A DNA stretch of 41,809 nucleotides, from NCBI GenBank assembly GCA_947259285.1, contig CAMYMR010000012.1:1-41809 (forward strand), written 5' to 3'. The stretch comes from an uncultured Woeseiaceae bacterium (GTDB lineage Bacteria > Pseudomonadota > Gammaproteobacteria > Steroidobacterales > Woeseiaceae). The position numbers and the translations under genes are program-made. Positions within the stretch are counted from its first letter, which is position 1. Every line of letters begins with the position of its first letter. Shown piece by piece: positions 8,077 through 17,583 of this stretch. The notes under the pieces were generated by a model that was not told the origin of the DNA, did no database searches, and saw nothing but the letters and a program-made list of their open reading frames with translations.

Positions 8077-8190
8077 TGGGGAGTTCCTCAAGCGTCGTGT
8101 GGAGCGACGTGACGCAGGACGCCAAAACAAGCGACACCCGATGCGAGCGAGGCAGGAAGCCGAGTGAGCTTAAGCGAGAGGAACTCCCCA
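8077..8190. repeat. Structured dispersed repeat, copy A (114 bp)
   Basis: The ends are a perfect 13-bp inverted repeat, TGGGGAGTTCCTC (8077-8089) and GAGGAACTCCCCA (8178-8190). The reverse complement of the whole element aligns with 21612-21728 over its length at an estimated 80-85 percent identity, including the inner stretch around CCTGCCTCGCTCGCATCGGG. The terminal arms differ from the other copy but remain self-complementary. It lies between the 3' ends of convergent suhB and secF. It may act as a bidirectional terminator or be a non-autonomous mobile repeat; no coding content is evident. Confidence 0.8.
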
Positions 8191-8230
8191 GGCAGTAGCC
8201 CCTGAGACCTGACGGCGAGACGTTGGCGGA

Positions 8231-9172
8231 CTACGGCAGATCGTCGATTAAGGAAGGATCTTTGACCGGCTCGATCAGGTCCTGCGCGGTCACGTTAAGC
8301 TCGAGCGCCGTCGCGCTCGCCGTGTAGATCGATGAGTAGGTACCCACGACGATCCCCACGATCAGCGCGATAGAGAACGGTGCGATCGACTCGCCGCCCA
8401 GCACCAGCAAAGCCACCAGCACCAGCAGTGTCGTGAGACCGGTAATCAAGGTGCGCGCCAGCATCTCGTTGATCGACGTGTTCATCGTCTCCTCCGACGA
8501 CGCGCCCCTCAACGCGAAGAAATTTTCGCGGATCCGGTCAAACGCCACCACGGTGTCATTGAGCGAGTAACCAATCACCGCCAGCACGGCGGCGACAACC
8601 GTCAGGTCGAACGGCAGTCCAAACCAGGAGAAGAAGCCGACCGTGACGAGCGCGTCGTGCGCGAGCGCGGCCACCGCGCCCGCCGAGAACTTCCACTGAA
8701 AGCGGATCATGACGTACATGAAGATCATCATCAGCGCGATTACCATCGCAAGCGCGCCACGTTCAGCGAGTTCGCTACCCACCTGGGCGCTGACGAACTC
8801 TACGCGGCGTAGATCGACCGACTCTCCGCTGGCTTCAAGAACCTGCCTCAGCTCCGTTCGAACTTCGTCGGCATCCGTGCCCGGCTGCGGCGGCAGGCGC
8901 ACAAGGACATCGGTATCCCTGCCAAAACGCTGCACCTGCACGTCCGTGAATCCGGCAGCGCCAAGGTTGCTACGAATGGCGTCGAGGTTTGCGGCTTCCG
9001 GGTACCCGACTTCGAGGAGGATGCCACCCGTGAAATCGATGCCAAAATCCAGTCCACGTGTTGCCAGCGACCCAAGCGATGCGATAACCAGCAACAGCGA
9101 TAGTCCGAGCGCAATTCTGCGGCGCTTCACGCTAAGGAAATCGATCCTGGTCGTCTTGCTGATTATTCTCAT
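8231..9172 (-). CDS. secF: Protein translocase subunit SecF
   Basis: SecF works with SecD in the inner membrane, using the proton gradient to pull proteins out of the SecYEG channel. The 313-residue protein has TM1 near residues 18-38 (ALGLSLLLVIASLGSL), the signature FGIDFTGGILLEV, a periplasmic domain of about 90 residues, and five further TM segments with the conserved GYSLNDTVVAFDRIREN motif. The sequence and length are typical. It follows secD by 11 bases in the yajC-secD-secF operon and is the last gene before the repeat-rich gap. Confidence 0.97.
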   Translation of the reverse strand: MRIISKTTRIDFLSVKRRRIALGLSLLLVIASLGSLATRGLDFGIDFTGGILLEVGYPEAANLDAIRSNLGAAGFTDVQVQRFGRDTDVLVRLPPQPGTDADEVRTELRQVLEASGESVDLRRVEFVSAQVGSELAERGALAMVIALMMIFMYVMIRFQWKFSAGAVAALAHDALVTVGFFSWFGLPFDLTVVAAVLAVIGYSLNDTVVAFDRIRENFFALRGASSEETMNTSINEMLARTLITGLTTLLVLVALLVLGGESIAPFSIALIVGIVVGTYSSIYTASATALELNVTAQDLIEPVKDPSLIDDLP

Positions 9173-9183
9173 AGTTCGACTGC

Positions 9184-10995
9184 CTACACCGGTATCGACT
9201 GGAGCTTACGCCCGCCGAACACGAGATTGACGATTGCGCGCGTTCCCACGATCGCGGTGAACATCGACGTGATAATGCCAAGCATTAAGGTGATCGCAAA
9301 ACCTTTGATGGGCCCGGTACCTACGCCGAACAGGACGATTGCCGCGATCAGCGTCGTGATGTTGGCATCCGTAATTGAAGACAGCGCCTTTTCATAGCCG
9401 GAATTGATCGCGTTCTGCGGCGATGCGCCCGACGATATCTCTTCGCGTATTCGCTCAAATATGAGCACGTTGGCATCAACCGCCATGCCCACCGTCAGGA
9501 CGATGCCTGCGATACCCGGCAAAGTGAGTGAAGCTTGCAGGAACGAGAGCATCGCAACGATAAAGACCAGATTGGAAAACAGCGCAACGTTGGCGATGAG
9601 GCCGAAGGCTTTGTAATAGATGGCCATGAACACGATCACTGCGAGGAAACCAATCTTGATGGCATTGAAGCCCCGATCGATGTTGTCCTGGCCGAGGCTC
9701 GGGCCAATCGTGCGTTCGTCTATCTTGTAGACCGGCGCAGCCAACGCACCGGCGCGCAGCAGCAGTGCGAGGTCGCGAGCCTCCATTGGCGTCAGCCCGG
9801 TGATCTGGAAACTATTCTTGAACACGCCCCGAATCGTGGCCGTGTTGATTATTTCCTCTATTTTCACCGTCCGCTGCTCTTCGACGCCGTTGCGCATCAC
9901 GGTCTCGCGCCGCGTCTCAATGAATACCGTCGACATGGGCTTGTTCAGGTTATTCATCGTCGTTTCCAGCATGCGTTCGCCGCCAGCGGAGTCGAGCGTA
10001 ATGAAGACTGCAGGCTGGCCTTCGCTGAAGCCAGATTCTGCGTCGATAATCTGATCGCCCGACGCAACGACTCTGCGTTTAAGCACCTGGGGCGACTCGC
10101 CGCCGCGACCCGGATATTGACGTGAGCCCGGCTCATCACCCGACAAGTCGACCAGGCGAAATTCCAGCGTTGCCGTCGCCGTCAATATCTTGTTGAGTTG
10201 GTTAGGGTCCTGCACACCGGGCAACTGCACGACGATACGGTCGACTCCCTGTCGCTGCACCAGCGGCTCTGCAACGCCAAGCTGGTTCACACGATTTCGC
10301 AGCGTCGTCAGGTTCTGGTCGATTGCGAAGTCCTGACGCGCCTGGATCTGTGCTTCGGTCATGCGCACGGACAGCGATTTTCCATCCGCCCCTTCCTCGA
10401 CGTACAGATCAGGATCCGCGCGCTGGATTATTTCCCTCGCTGCCTCGACATCGTCGGATCCGGTAAGTCGAATCGTGATCTGTTGGTCGTTGAGGTCGAC
10501 GCGGTGCCGAATTCGAGCCTCACGCAGTCGATCGGCAAAATCCTGTTGATACAAAGCCAGTCGACTCTCGACCGCCGTGACCATGTCCACCTCGAGCAAG
10601 ACGTACACGCCACCGCGCAGGTCGAGACCAAGGCTCATCGGGCTTAATCCCAGGTTGCGAACCCAGTTGGGAAGTTTTGGTGTCAGCGTTGTCGCGATAT
10701 TGGCGTCGCGCGAATACTGCTCGCGCAGCCGCTGGCCGGCCAGCTCCTGGTCTTCCGTCGAGTCAAACCGTATGACGACGCGCCCGTCCTGAAGATACGA
10801 ATCTTCCGGCGTGATGCCGGCACCCTCTACGACTCGCACGAACTCGGCGAGCTTGGCTTCTTCGAACGCGGAGCCATCGTTATCCGCAATCTGCACGGCC
10901 TCGACGCTACCGTAAATATTGGGCAGCGCGAGCAGACAGCCGGCCGCAACAATGACGAGGACCAGCGTGTTCAGCCACCAGGGGTATTTGTTCAT
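9184..10995 (-). CDS. secD: Protein translocase subunit SecD
   Basis: SecD is the larger partner of SecF in the export motor. The 603-residue product has TM1 at about 8-26 (TLVLVIVAAGCLLALPNIYG), a large periplasmic P1 domain with LGLDLRGGVYVLLEVD and LRNRVNQLGVAEPLVQRQG, and a C-terminal five-TM block (about 435-590) carrying the conserved GMAVDANVLIFERIREE motif. Length is within the usual range. The start at 10995 is 20 bases after the yajC stop. Confidence 0.97.
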   Translation of the reverse strand: MNKYPWWLNTLVLVIVAAGCLLALPNIYGSVEAVQIADNDGSAFEEAKLAEFVRVVEGAGITPEDSYLQDGRVVIRFDSTEDQELAGQRLREQYSRDANIATTLTPKLPNWVRNLGLSPMSLGLDLRGGVYVLLEVDMVTAVESRLALYQQDFADRLREARIRHRVDLNDQQITIRLTGSDDVEAAREIIQRADPDLYVEEGADGKSLSVRMTEAQIQARQDFAIDQNLTTLRNRVNQLGVAEPLVQRQGVDRIVVQLPGVQDPNQLNKILTATATLEFRLVDLSGDEPGSRQYPGRGGESPQVLKRRVVASGDQIIDAESGFSEGQPAVFITLDSAGGERMLETTMNNLNKPMSTVFIETRRETVMRNGVEEQRTVKIEEIINTATIRGVFKNSFQITGLTPMEARDLALLLRAGALAAPVYKIDERTIGPSLGQDNIDRGFNAIKIGFLAVIVFMAIYYKAFGLIANVALFSNLVFIVAMLSFLQASLTLPGIAGIVLTVGMAVDANVLIFERIREEISSGASPQNAINSGYEKALSSITDANITTLIAAIVLFGVGTGPIKGFAITLMLGIITSMFTAIVGTRAIVNLVFGGRKLQSIPV

Positions 10996-11015
10996 TGCAG
11001 GTCGCCGTCGCCCGA

Positions 11016-11339
11016 TCAGGCTTCGTCGTAGGTCCCTTTCGGAACAACGACCGAGACGCTGCTCTTCTGAATCTTGATTTCTGTGTTGTCGCTGATTTTT
11101 ACAACAGCATAGTGTTCGCTCACGGCGGTAATCTTGCCGAGGATTCCTCCCGCGGTGAGCACTTCATCGCCGGCCGACAGGTTGGAAACGAGTTCCGTAT
11201 GGGCTTTCTGCTTTTTTTGTTGCGGCCGGATCAACAGGAAATAGAAAGCGCCGAACATCAGCACCATCATGATAATAAAACTGGTGGAGTCGCCTTGCTG
11301 TGCGCCCTGCGCGTAGGCGGTTTGAATAAAGAAGTCCAT
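11016..11339 (-). CDS. yajC: Preprotein translocase accessory subunit YajC
   Basis: YajC is a small inner-membrane protein associated with SecDF and the YidC complex. The 107-residue product has a short N-terminal region, one transmembrane helix (about 20-40, SFIIMMVLMFGAFYFLLIRPQQKK) and a cytosolic domain with GDEVLTAGGILGKI, the best conserved YajC motif. It starts 132 bases after tgt; a CATAAT at about 11413-11418 on the minus strand could be a -10 element, but I see no convincing -35, so an internal promoter is only possible. Confidence 0.96.
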   Translation of the reverse strand: MDFFIQTAYAQGAQQGDSTSFIIMMVLMFGAFYFLLIRPQQKKQKAHTELVSNLSAGDEVLTAGGILGKITAVSEHYAVVKISDNTEIKIQKSSVSVVVPKGTYDEA

Positions 11340-11471
11340 TAGATGTCCAAGAGTCTGTGTGGCGTTTCGTCGACGGTCCGAAGAATGTCCGAAAAATCAG
11401 CGCGGTATTATGGCACAAGCACGGGAACTGGGGGTGACTTGGACAATACCAAGCCCGGATGCCGAGATACG

Positions 11472-13603
<2,132 letters not shown>

Positions 13604-13606
<3 letters not shown>

Positions 13607-13641
13607 GGGCGCGCATGGTAGCAAAGCCATGCGCGCCCATG
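13604..13641 (-). promoter_or_regulatory. Perfect 15-bp hairpin including the queA start codon
   Basis: CATGGGCGCGCATGG (13604-13618) and CCATGCGCGCCCATG (13627-13641) are exact reverse complements separated by eight bases. On the queA mRNA the final three stem bases are the initiator AUG (13606-13604). The hairpin could end transcription from the sigma/anti-sigma/PDZ genes upstream, though there is no U-run, or limit queA-tgt translation. Sequence-level evidence only; effect untested. Confidence 0.75.
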
Positions 13642-13687
13642 GGACTCCAGGGTCAACGGCAGGTCATGAGCAATGAGCAAGCTCGGG

Positions 13688-14710
13688 TCAGGTGCGCGCT
13701 TTTTCGACCGGAGGAACCGGGGCTCTCATTGGAAGCGGCGCCGCCGCGGGCCGTAGCGCTTTTTCCAGGTCGTCAAACAGCGCGCCATGCTGGTCAGTCG
13801 GGATCTCGATCTCCAGCGTACGTTTCTTCTTATCCCGCATGATGCCGAGCTTCAGCTTCTCGCCGCTCTGGTAAGAGCTCAGAATGCGCATCGCGTGTCG
13901 CACATCACGTGGCTCGCGACCATCGATGCTCTGAATGACATCGCCATCCTCAAGCTCGAAGGCGTCGGACTCGGGTGCACTAATGACCAGCAGCCCGCTG
14001 TCGGTTCCAAAATAGCGACCCAGTCCCTCGCTGAGCTCTACCAGTTCGAGATCACCAAGGCCGCTGCCGATCCATGGAAAAGCAAACTCCATTTTGAGCT
14101 TGTCGATCACGTGCGGCGCGTTCGGTATTGCTGGGACTTTGAAATGGTGTCCGCCGTCACCCTTCCAGACATACCTATTGCGCTCAACCACTCGCGGCTC
14201 CACCTCGACTGAACCCACCTTGCCATCACGGAGATATTCGACTTTCAGGACATCGCCTTCTTCGACACCCTCCATGAAATCGAGCAATCGACTGTTCGCC
14301 TCGTCCGCACTGGCGGCGCTTAGCGATTCGTCGTTCACGGCGGTGATGATGTCACCCGTGCGCAAGCCGGCTTCGCTGGCCGCACTGCCGGGCGTCACGC
14401 CCACGATGGTGACGCCCTCGACCGGTCCATTCTGCCCCTCGCCATCAATAGCAACGCCCAGGCGCGGCTTGTCCGAGAAAGCAAACCGCCTCTCGATCTG
14501 CGCCATGCGGGGCAAGCGTTCGCTCGTGATTTCCGCGATCTGGCGGGCCGCCTCAGCCATACGCTCCTCAGCTTCCTTCAGCTTGCGATCCAACTCCGCT
14601 TCTGCTGCCTCGGCTTCGCGCAAGCTTTCTTCTTCATCGCTTTGCGCAAGCGCCTGACCGGCCAACAGCACTGCTGCTGCAAGCGGTATAAGGATCCTCA
14701 GTTTGTTCAT
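13688..14710 (-). CDS. Exported double-PDZ protein of an ECF sigma operon
   Basis: The 340-residue product has a Sec signal peptide (MNKLRILIPLAAAVLLAGQA, cleavage likely after ALA), a charged heptad-like coiled coil at about 24-62 rich in Glu, Ala and Lys, then a PDZ domain at about 75-165 (LGVAIDGEG, PGSAASEAGLRTGDIITAVND) and a second PDZ-like domain at about 225-310 (LLVISAPESDAFELEDGDVIQSIDG). No trypsin-like protease domain is present, so it is not DegP or DegS but a binding module. A longer reading to 14755 would remove the signal peptide from the N-terminus. It lies 16 bases after the anti-sigma gene and probably reports or modulates envelope state for that pair; its ligand is unknown. 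The tail is proline-rich. Confidence 0.8.
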   Translation of the reverse strand: MNKLRILIPLAAAVLLAGQALAQSDEEESLREAEAAEAELDRKLKEAEERMAEAARQIAEITSERLPRMAQIERRFAFSDKPRLGVAIDGEGQNGPVEGVTIVGVTPGSAASEAGLRTGDIITAVNDESLSAASADEANSRLLDFMEGVEEGDVLKVEYLRDGKVGSVEVEPRVVERNRYVWKGDGGHHFKVPAIPNAPHVIDKLKMEFAFPWIGSGLGDLELVELSEGLGRYFGTDSGLLVISAPESDAFELEDGDVIQSIDGREPRDVRHAMRILSSYQSGEKLKLGIMRDKKKRTLEIEIPTDQHGALFDDLEKALRPAAAPLPMRAPVPPVEKART

Positions 14711-14726
14711 CTCTTTTGCTCCTGTC

Positions 14727-15308
14727 TTAGAACGCCGCCCGTTGCGCTTGCGCATAACGCAACTGCAGCAGCGATTTCATTAGCCTGACGCGTTCGCGCC
14801 AGAAAAGTTCTCGATCCTCGCCGGACATCGTTACGTCCGGGCTATTCAACTGGTAATCAATGGCGGCGATGCGGTCTTCCAGATCGGAGATCGTCGCAAC
14901 CGTGCTCGCGCGCATCACGCGCGGCTCGCTCGGCAGCGAACGCAAATCAATCTCCAGCTGCCGCGACTGCACCATCAGCGTTTGCAGCGTAGAGAGCTCC
15001 GTCGTATTGGTCGGCAGATTCTGTGGGACCGTGATTCCCGGGTCTGTTGGCCCTTGTATCAAGCCGGGGAGCATTACGGCGACTGCCAACGCCGCCGCCG
15101 CGATCCCGGCGCCGCCGAACCAGAATCGCTGGTTTTTCGAGCGTGGCGCTCGCAACAGCCCCTCGGCTTCCGCCTGCTCACGAATCCTGAGCCAGACAGC
15201 GCGCGGCGGCATCGTGTCGGCGAGGCCTTTGAGGCCGGACTGTAATGCGCTTTGCTCCTCTGCTGTTAACGTGCAAATCATTTCTTCATCCTTCCGGTCA
15301 CCGCTCAT
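14727..15308 (-). CDS. Putative one-TM anti-sigma factor
   Basis: The 193-residue protein has a cytoplasmic N-terminal region of about 65 residues (ALQSGLKGLADTMPPRAVWLRI), one transmembrane helix at about 68-88 (FGGAGIAAAALAVAVMLPGL) and a periplasmic part of about 105 residues predicted to be helical. This N-in, single-TM topology directly after an ECF sigma gene is the usual anti-sigma arrangement; I see no CHCC zinc motif, so it is not a ZAS-type protein. The start at 15308 follows the sigma stop by one base, and the AGGAG within the last sigma codons is its ribosome-binding site. The family could not be named from sequence alone. Confidence 0.65.
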   Translation of the reverse strand: MSGDRKDEEMICTLTAEEQSALQSGLKGLADTMPPRAVWLRIREQAEAEGLLRAPRSKNQRFWFGGAGIAAAALAVAVMLPGLIQGPTDPGITVPQNLPTNTTELSTLQTLMVQSRQLEIDLRSLPSEPRVMRASTVATISDLEDRIAAIDYQLNSPDVTMSGEDRELFWRERVRLMKSLLQLRYAQAQRAAF

Positions 15309-15309
15309 C

Positions 15310-15909
15310 TCAGTAACTCCTCGCAACGGCGCCCTGCGGCTCCGCCCCGTTATCCTTCACCTCGAGCAGCGGTCGCAGTCGCAGGTACGCTCGCGATAAC
15401 TGCGACTTCGAAAAACTCTCGGTCTTACCCATCAGTCCCGCTATTTCTTTGTGCGTAAACCCCTCGACATCGTGTAACCAGACGACGGCACGGGCGACAT
15501 CCGGCAGACTCGCGAGCGCGGCATCGAGATCCATGGCATCGTCGGGATGTTGGGACACGCCGTGACCCGCAACGGCGCCCTCGGTAACGTCCTGCCAGTC
15601 GTCTGCGAGCGACTGACTGCGCTTGGTCCACGCCGAGCGCAGAAACATCAGGGCCTTGGTCACGGCGATACGTCGTATCCAGCTGCCTAAAGAGGCCTCG
15701 CCACGAAACCGGGCGATCGATCGCATTATCTCGATGAAAGTCTCTTGCACGAGGTCCTCGGCATGCGCGGGGACTTTTGTAAAGCGCAAGCATATCGAGT
15801 ACACCGGCGTCGCAAACGCGCGGTAGATTATTTCGTGCGCTCTCGGATCTCCGCGCGCCGCCCGCTTGATAATGCCCGGATCAATTTGAATGTCCGCGAA
15901 CTTGCTCAT
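15310..15909 (-). CDS. ECF-family RNA polymerase sigma factor
   Basis: The 199-residue product has sigma region 2 at about 30-100 (HAEDLVQETFIEIMRSIARF, the core-binding and -10 recognition part) and region 4 at about 130-190 (LDAALASLPDVARAVVWLHDVEGFTHKEIAGLMG, a helix-turn-helix for the -35). Regions 1 and 3 are absent, as in ECF sigmas. The start at 15909 is preferred; a longer frame to 16002 runs towards the divergent tRNA promoter without conserved residues. It heads a three-gene set, sigma, anti-sigma, PDZ protein, ahead of queA. The target regulon is not visible here. Confidence 0.9.
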   Translation of the reverse strand: MSKFADIQIDPGIIKRAARGDPRAHEIIYRAFATPVYSICLRFTKVPAHAEDLVQETFIEIMRSIARFRGEASLGSWIRRIAVTKALMFLRSAWTKRSQSLADDWQDVTEGAVAGHGVSQHPDDAMDLDAALASLPDVARAVVWLHDVEGFTHKEIAGLMGKTESFSKSQLSRAYLRLRPLLEVKDNGAEPQGAVARSY

Positions 15910-15944
15910 GTCTGTTTTGTTAGATGCATCGCGAGCGCAAAGGG

Positions 15945-15973
15945 TCGCACAGTCGCGCGTCCACGCATATACT
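15945..15973 (+). promoter_or_regulatory. Candidate promoter of tRNA-Leu with flanking inverted repeat
   Basis: TATACT at 15968-15973 has 17 bases to a weak -35, TCGCAC (15945-15950), and a GC-rich discriminator (GTGCGCC) typical of stable RNA promoters under stringent control. CGCACAG (15946-15952) and CTGTGCG (15972-15978) form an exact inverted repeat around it, operator-like. The divergent sigma gene starts at 15909, so the site could affect both directions. Confidence 0.45.
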
Positions 15974-16024
15974 GTGCGCCTTTCAGGCGGGCAAAGCACC
16001 ATTCAGGCTCGCCAGACACTGCAT

Positions 16025-16111
16025 GCCGGGATGGCGGAACTGGTAGACGCGCCGGATTCAAAATCCGGTTTCCGAGAGGAAGTGGGGGTTCGATTCCCCC
16101 TCCCGGCACCA
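16025..16111 (+). tRNA. tRNA-Leu, anticodon CAA
   Basis: The acceptor stem pairs GCCGGGA with TCCCGGC and is followed by an encoded CCA (16109-16111) after the A discriminator. The anticodon stem CCGGA/TCCGG encloses TTCAAAA, giving anticodon CAA at 16059-16061, which reads UUG. A long variable arm typical of class II leucine tRNA follows, then the T arm GGGGGTTCGATTCCCCC. Length is 87 bases including CCA. Confidence 0.97.
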
Positions 16112-16123
16112 CTCTGGATCACA

Positions 16124-16657
16124 ATGAAATACTGCTCAGCCTGTGGCTGTTCTGTCAGCCGCAGAACACCTGAAAATGATACGTACGAACGCTGGGTCTG
16201 CGACGACTGCGGCATAGTGCACTATCAGAACCCGCTGATTGTCGTGGGTTGCGTTGCCGAGCGAAACGGCAAAGTACTGCTCTGCAAACGCGCGATCGAG
16301 CCGCGCTACGGATACTGGACCGTTCCCGCAGGCTTTATGGAACTTGGCGAAACCATTGCCGGCGGCGCCGCTCGTGAAACACTCGAGGAAGCCTGCGCCA
16401 CGGTCGAGCTCGGTCACCTTTTTGCGTCAGTGGATGTCGTCGACGCCGGCCAGGTACACCTGTTTTTCTCCGGGAAGCTGGTGAGTGATTACGGCGTCGG
16501 CGAGGAAAGCCTCGAAGTCGCCTTATTCAGCGAGGATGAGATTCCCTGGGACGAGATCGCGTTTCAAAGCGGCAAGTTCGCACTCAAGAAGTATTTCGAA
16601 GACCGCGGCACCAACAAAGGCGTGCACATACACGAGCTTCGACGATCCAGGTCCTAG
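16124..16657 (+). CDS. Nudix hydrolase with N-terminal zinc ribbon
   Basis: The 177-residue product begins with two CxxC pairs, CSACGC and CDDC, forming a zinc ribbon, and then a Nudix domain. The Nudix box is GFMELGETIAGGAARETLEE, matching GX5EX7REUXEE, but the next residues are ACA rather than xGU, so the final Gly is replaced by Cys. Proteins of this type hydrolyse nucleoside diphosphate derivatives; the substrate cannot be read from sequence. The ATG at 16124 is only 12 bases after the tRNA CCA end, so the gene probably shares the tRNA transcript. No strong ribosome-binding site is seen. It converges on dsbC. Confidence 0.9.
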   Translation: MKYCSACGCSVSRRTPENDTYERWVCDDCGIVHYQNPLIVVGCVAERNGKVLLCKRAIEPRYGYWTVPAGFMELGETIAGGAARETLEEACATVELGHLFASVDVVDAGQVHLFFSGKLVSDYGVGEESLEVALFSEDEIPWDEIAFQSGKFALKKYFEDRGTNKGVHIHELRRSRS

Positions 16658-16666
16658 CTTTTTCCG

Positions 16667-16684
16667 GGGCCTGTTAACAGGCCC
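16667..16684. terminator. Palindrome between convergent nudix and dsbC genes
   Basis: GGGCCTGTTAACAGGCCC is a perfect 18-base palindrome in the 33-base gap between convergent stops. It would give a GC-rich stem in either direction. There is no U-run immediately after it on either strand, so a bidirectional terminator role is likely but not certain. Confidence 0.55.
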
Positions 16685-16690
16685 TACCTG

Positions 16691-17431
16691 CTAGTTGGGC
16701 GTCACCGGCTGCAGACGCATGCTTAGCTGTGCCGGCGGCACGTATCCGCTTATCAGTGTCCCGTCTTCGAGCACGATGGCGGGGGTACCGCTCAATCCAA
16801 CGTCACGCCCCAGAACATAATGGTTGCCGACGATCGACGCGTCACACTTGGACGTATCGAATCCGCGGTCCTGTTTCGCGGCCGTAAGGGCCTGGTTGCG
16901 GTCCTTTGCGCACCAGACGTCTTCCGACGTACTCCAGGACTTGGATGCCGGGCCGTTACGCGGGTAGAGCAGGTAGCGCACCTGGATACCCTGATCCAGG
17001 TACTCATCAATCTGGTTGTGCAGCTTGCGGCAGTAGCCGCAGTCGATATCGGTAAATACGGTAACCGTGTGCTTGACCTCGGCCGGCGAAAAAACGATTG
17101 CCTCATCATCGCCTAATGTCCCGAGCAGTTCGCGGCGCGCCCCGTTGCGGCTTTGCTCGGTCAGGTTAAGCTGTGTATCCAGGTCGATGAGGTCGCCCTG
17201 CATCAGGTAGCGTCCGTTTGCCGACACGTAGGCAACGATCGAACCCTGCTGGATCGTATACCAGCCGTCAATCGGGCTCGCCTTGATATTATCCGGCTCG
17301 ATTGACTCGAACATCGCGGTCATCTTGGCACGCACCTCTTCGAGTGCCGCGTCGTCGGCCCAGGCGCTGACAGCGGACAACAGCGTCACGACCAGCGTCA
17401 GACTCAAACCAACTCTCTTATTACGACTCAT
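16691..17431 (-). CDS. dsbC: Periplasmic disulfide isomerase DsbC
   Basis: DsbC is a homodimeric periplasmic thioredoxin-fold protein that reshuffles wrong disulfides and is kept reduced by DsbD. The 246-residue product has a signal peptide (SLTLVVTLLSAVSAWA, cleavage before DDAA), an N-terminal dimerisation region, VFTDIDCGYCRKLH with the CGYC active site at about residues 122-125, a second cysteine pair (WCAKD and SKCDAS) and the cis-proline loop GLSGTPAIVLEDG. The start at 17431 gives the signal peptide; an upstream in-frame start at 17494 would bury it. In Pseudomonas dsbC is also next to xerD. Confidence 0.95.
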   Translation of the reverse strand: MSRNKRVGLSLTLVVTLLSAVSAWADDAALEEVRAKMTAMFESIEPDNIKASPIDGWYTIQQGSIVAYVSANGRYLMQGDLIDLDTQLNLTEQSRNGARRELLGTLGDDEAIVFSPAEVKHTVTVFTDIDCGYCRKLHNQIDEYLDQGIQVRYLLYPRNGPASKSWSTSEDVWCAKDRNQALTAAKQDRGFDTSKCDASIVGNHYVLGRDVGLSGTPAIVLEDGTLISGYVPPAQLSMRLQPVTPN

Positions 17432-17583
17432 TACACATATTCCTGAAGGGGCGCTGGCGCGATGGCACCGATGGCCGTTTAAGGGGGCTACCAATAGTGG
17501 ACTACGCTACTCGCCCGCGGTTCCGCATTGCAGCAGCAGTTTAGCAAACACGGGGGCTGCCAGCGCGTTTTAGCGAGTCGGGA

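Larger units (their letters stand above)
7722..8230. other. 509-base gap between convergent suhB and secF, repeats only
   Basis: No plausible gene is seen on either strand. The first 200 bases show nothing I recognise. From 7942 there is an inverted pair of GTAG-headed palindromes (7942-8044), then a 114-bp structured repeat (8077-8190). No canonical hairpin-plus-U-run terminator was found for either convergent gene, so the repeats may serve that role. Confidence 0.7.
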
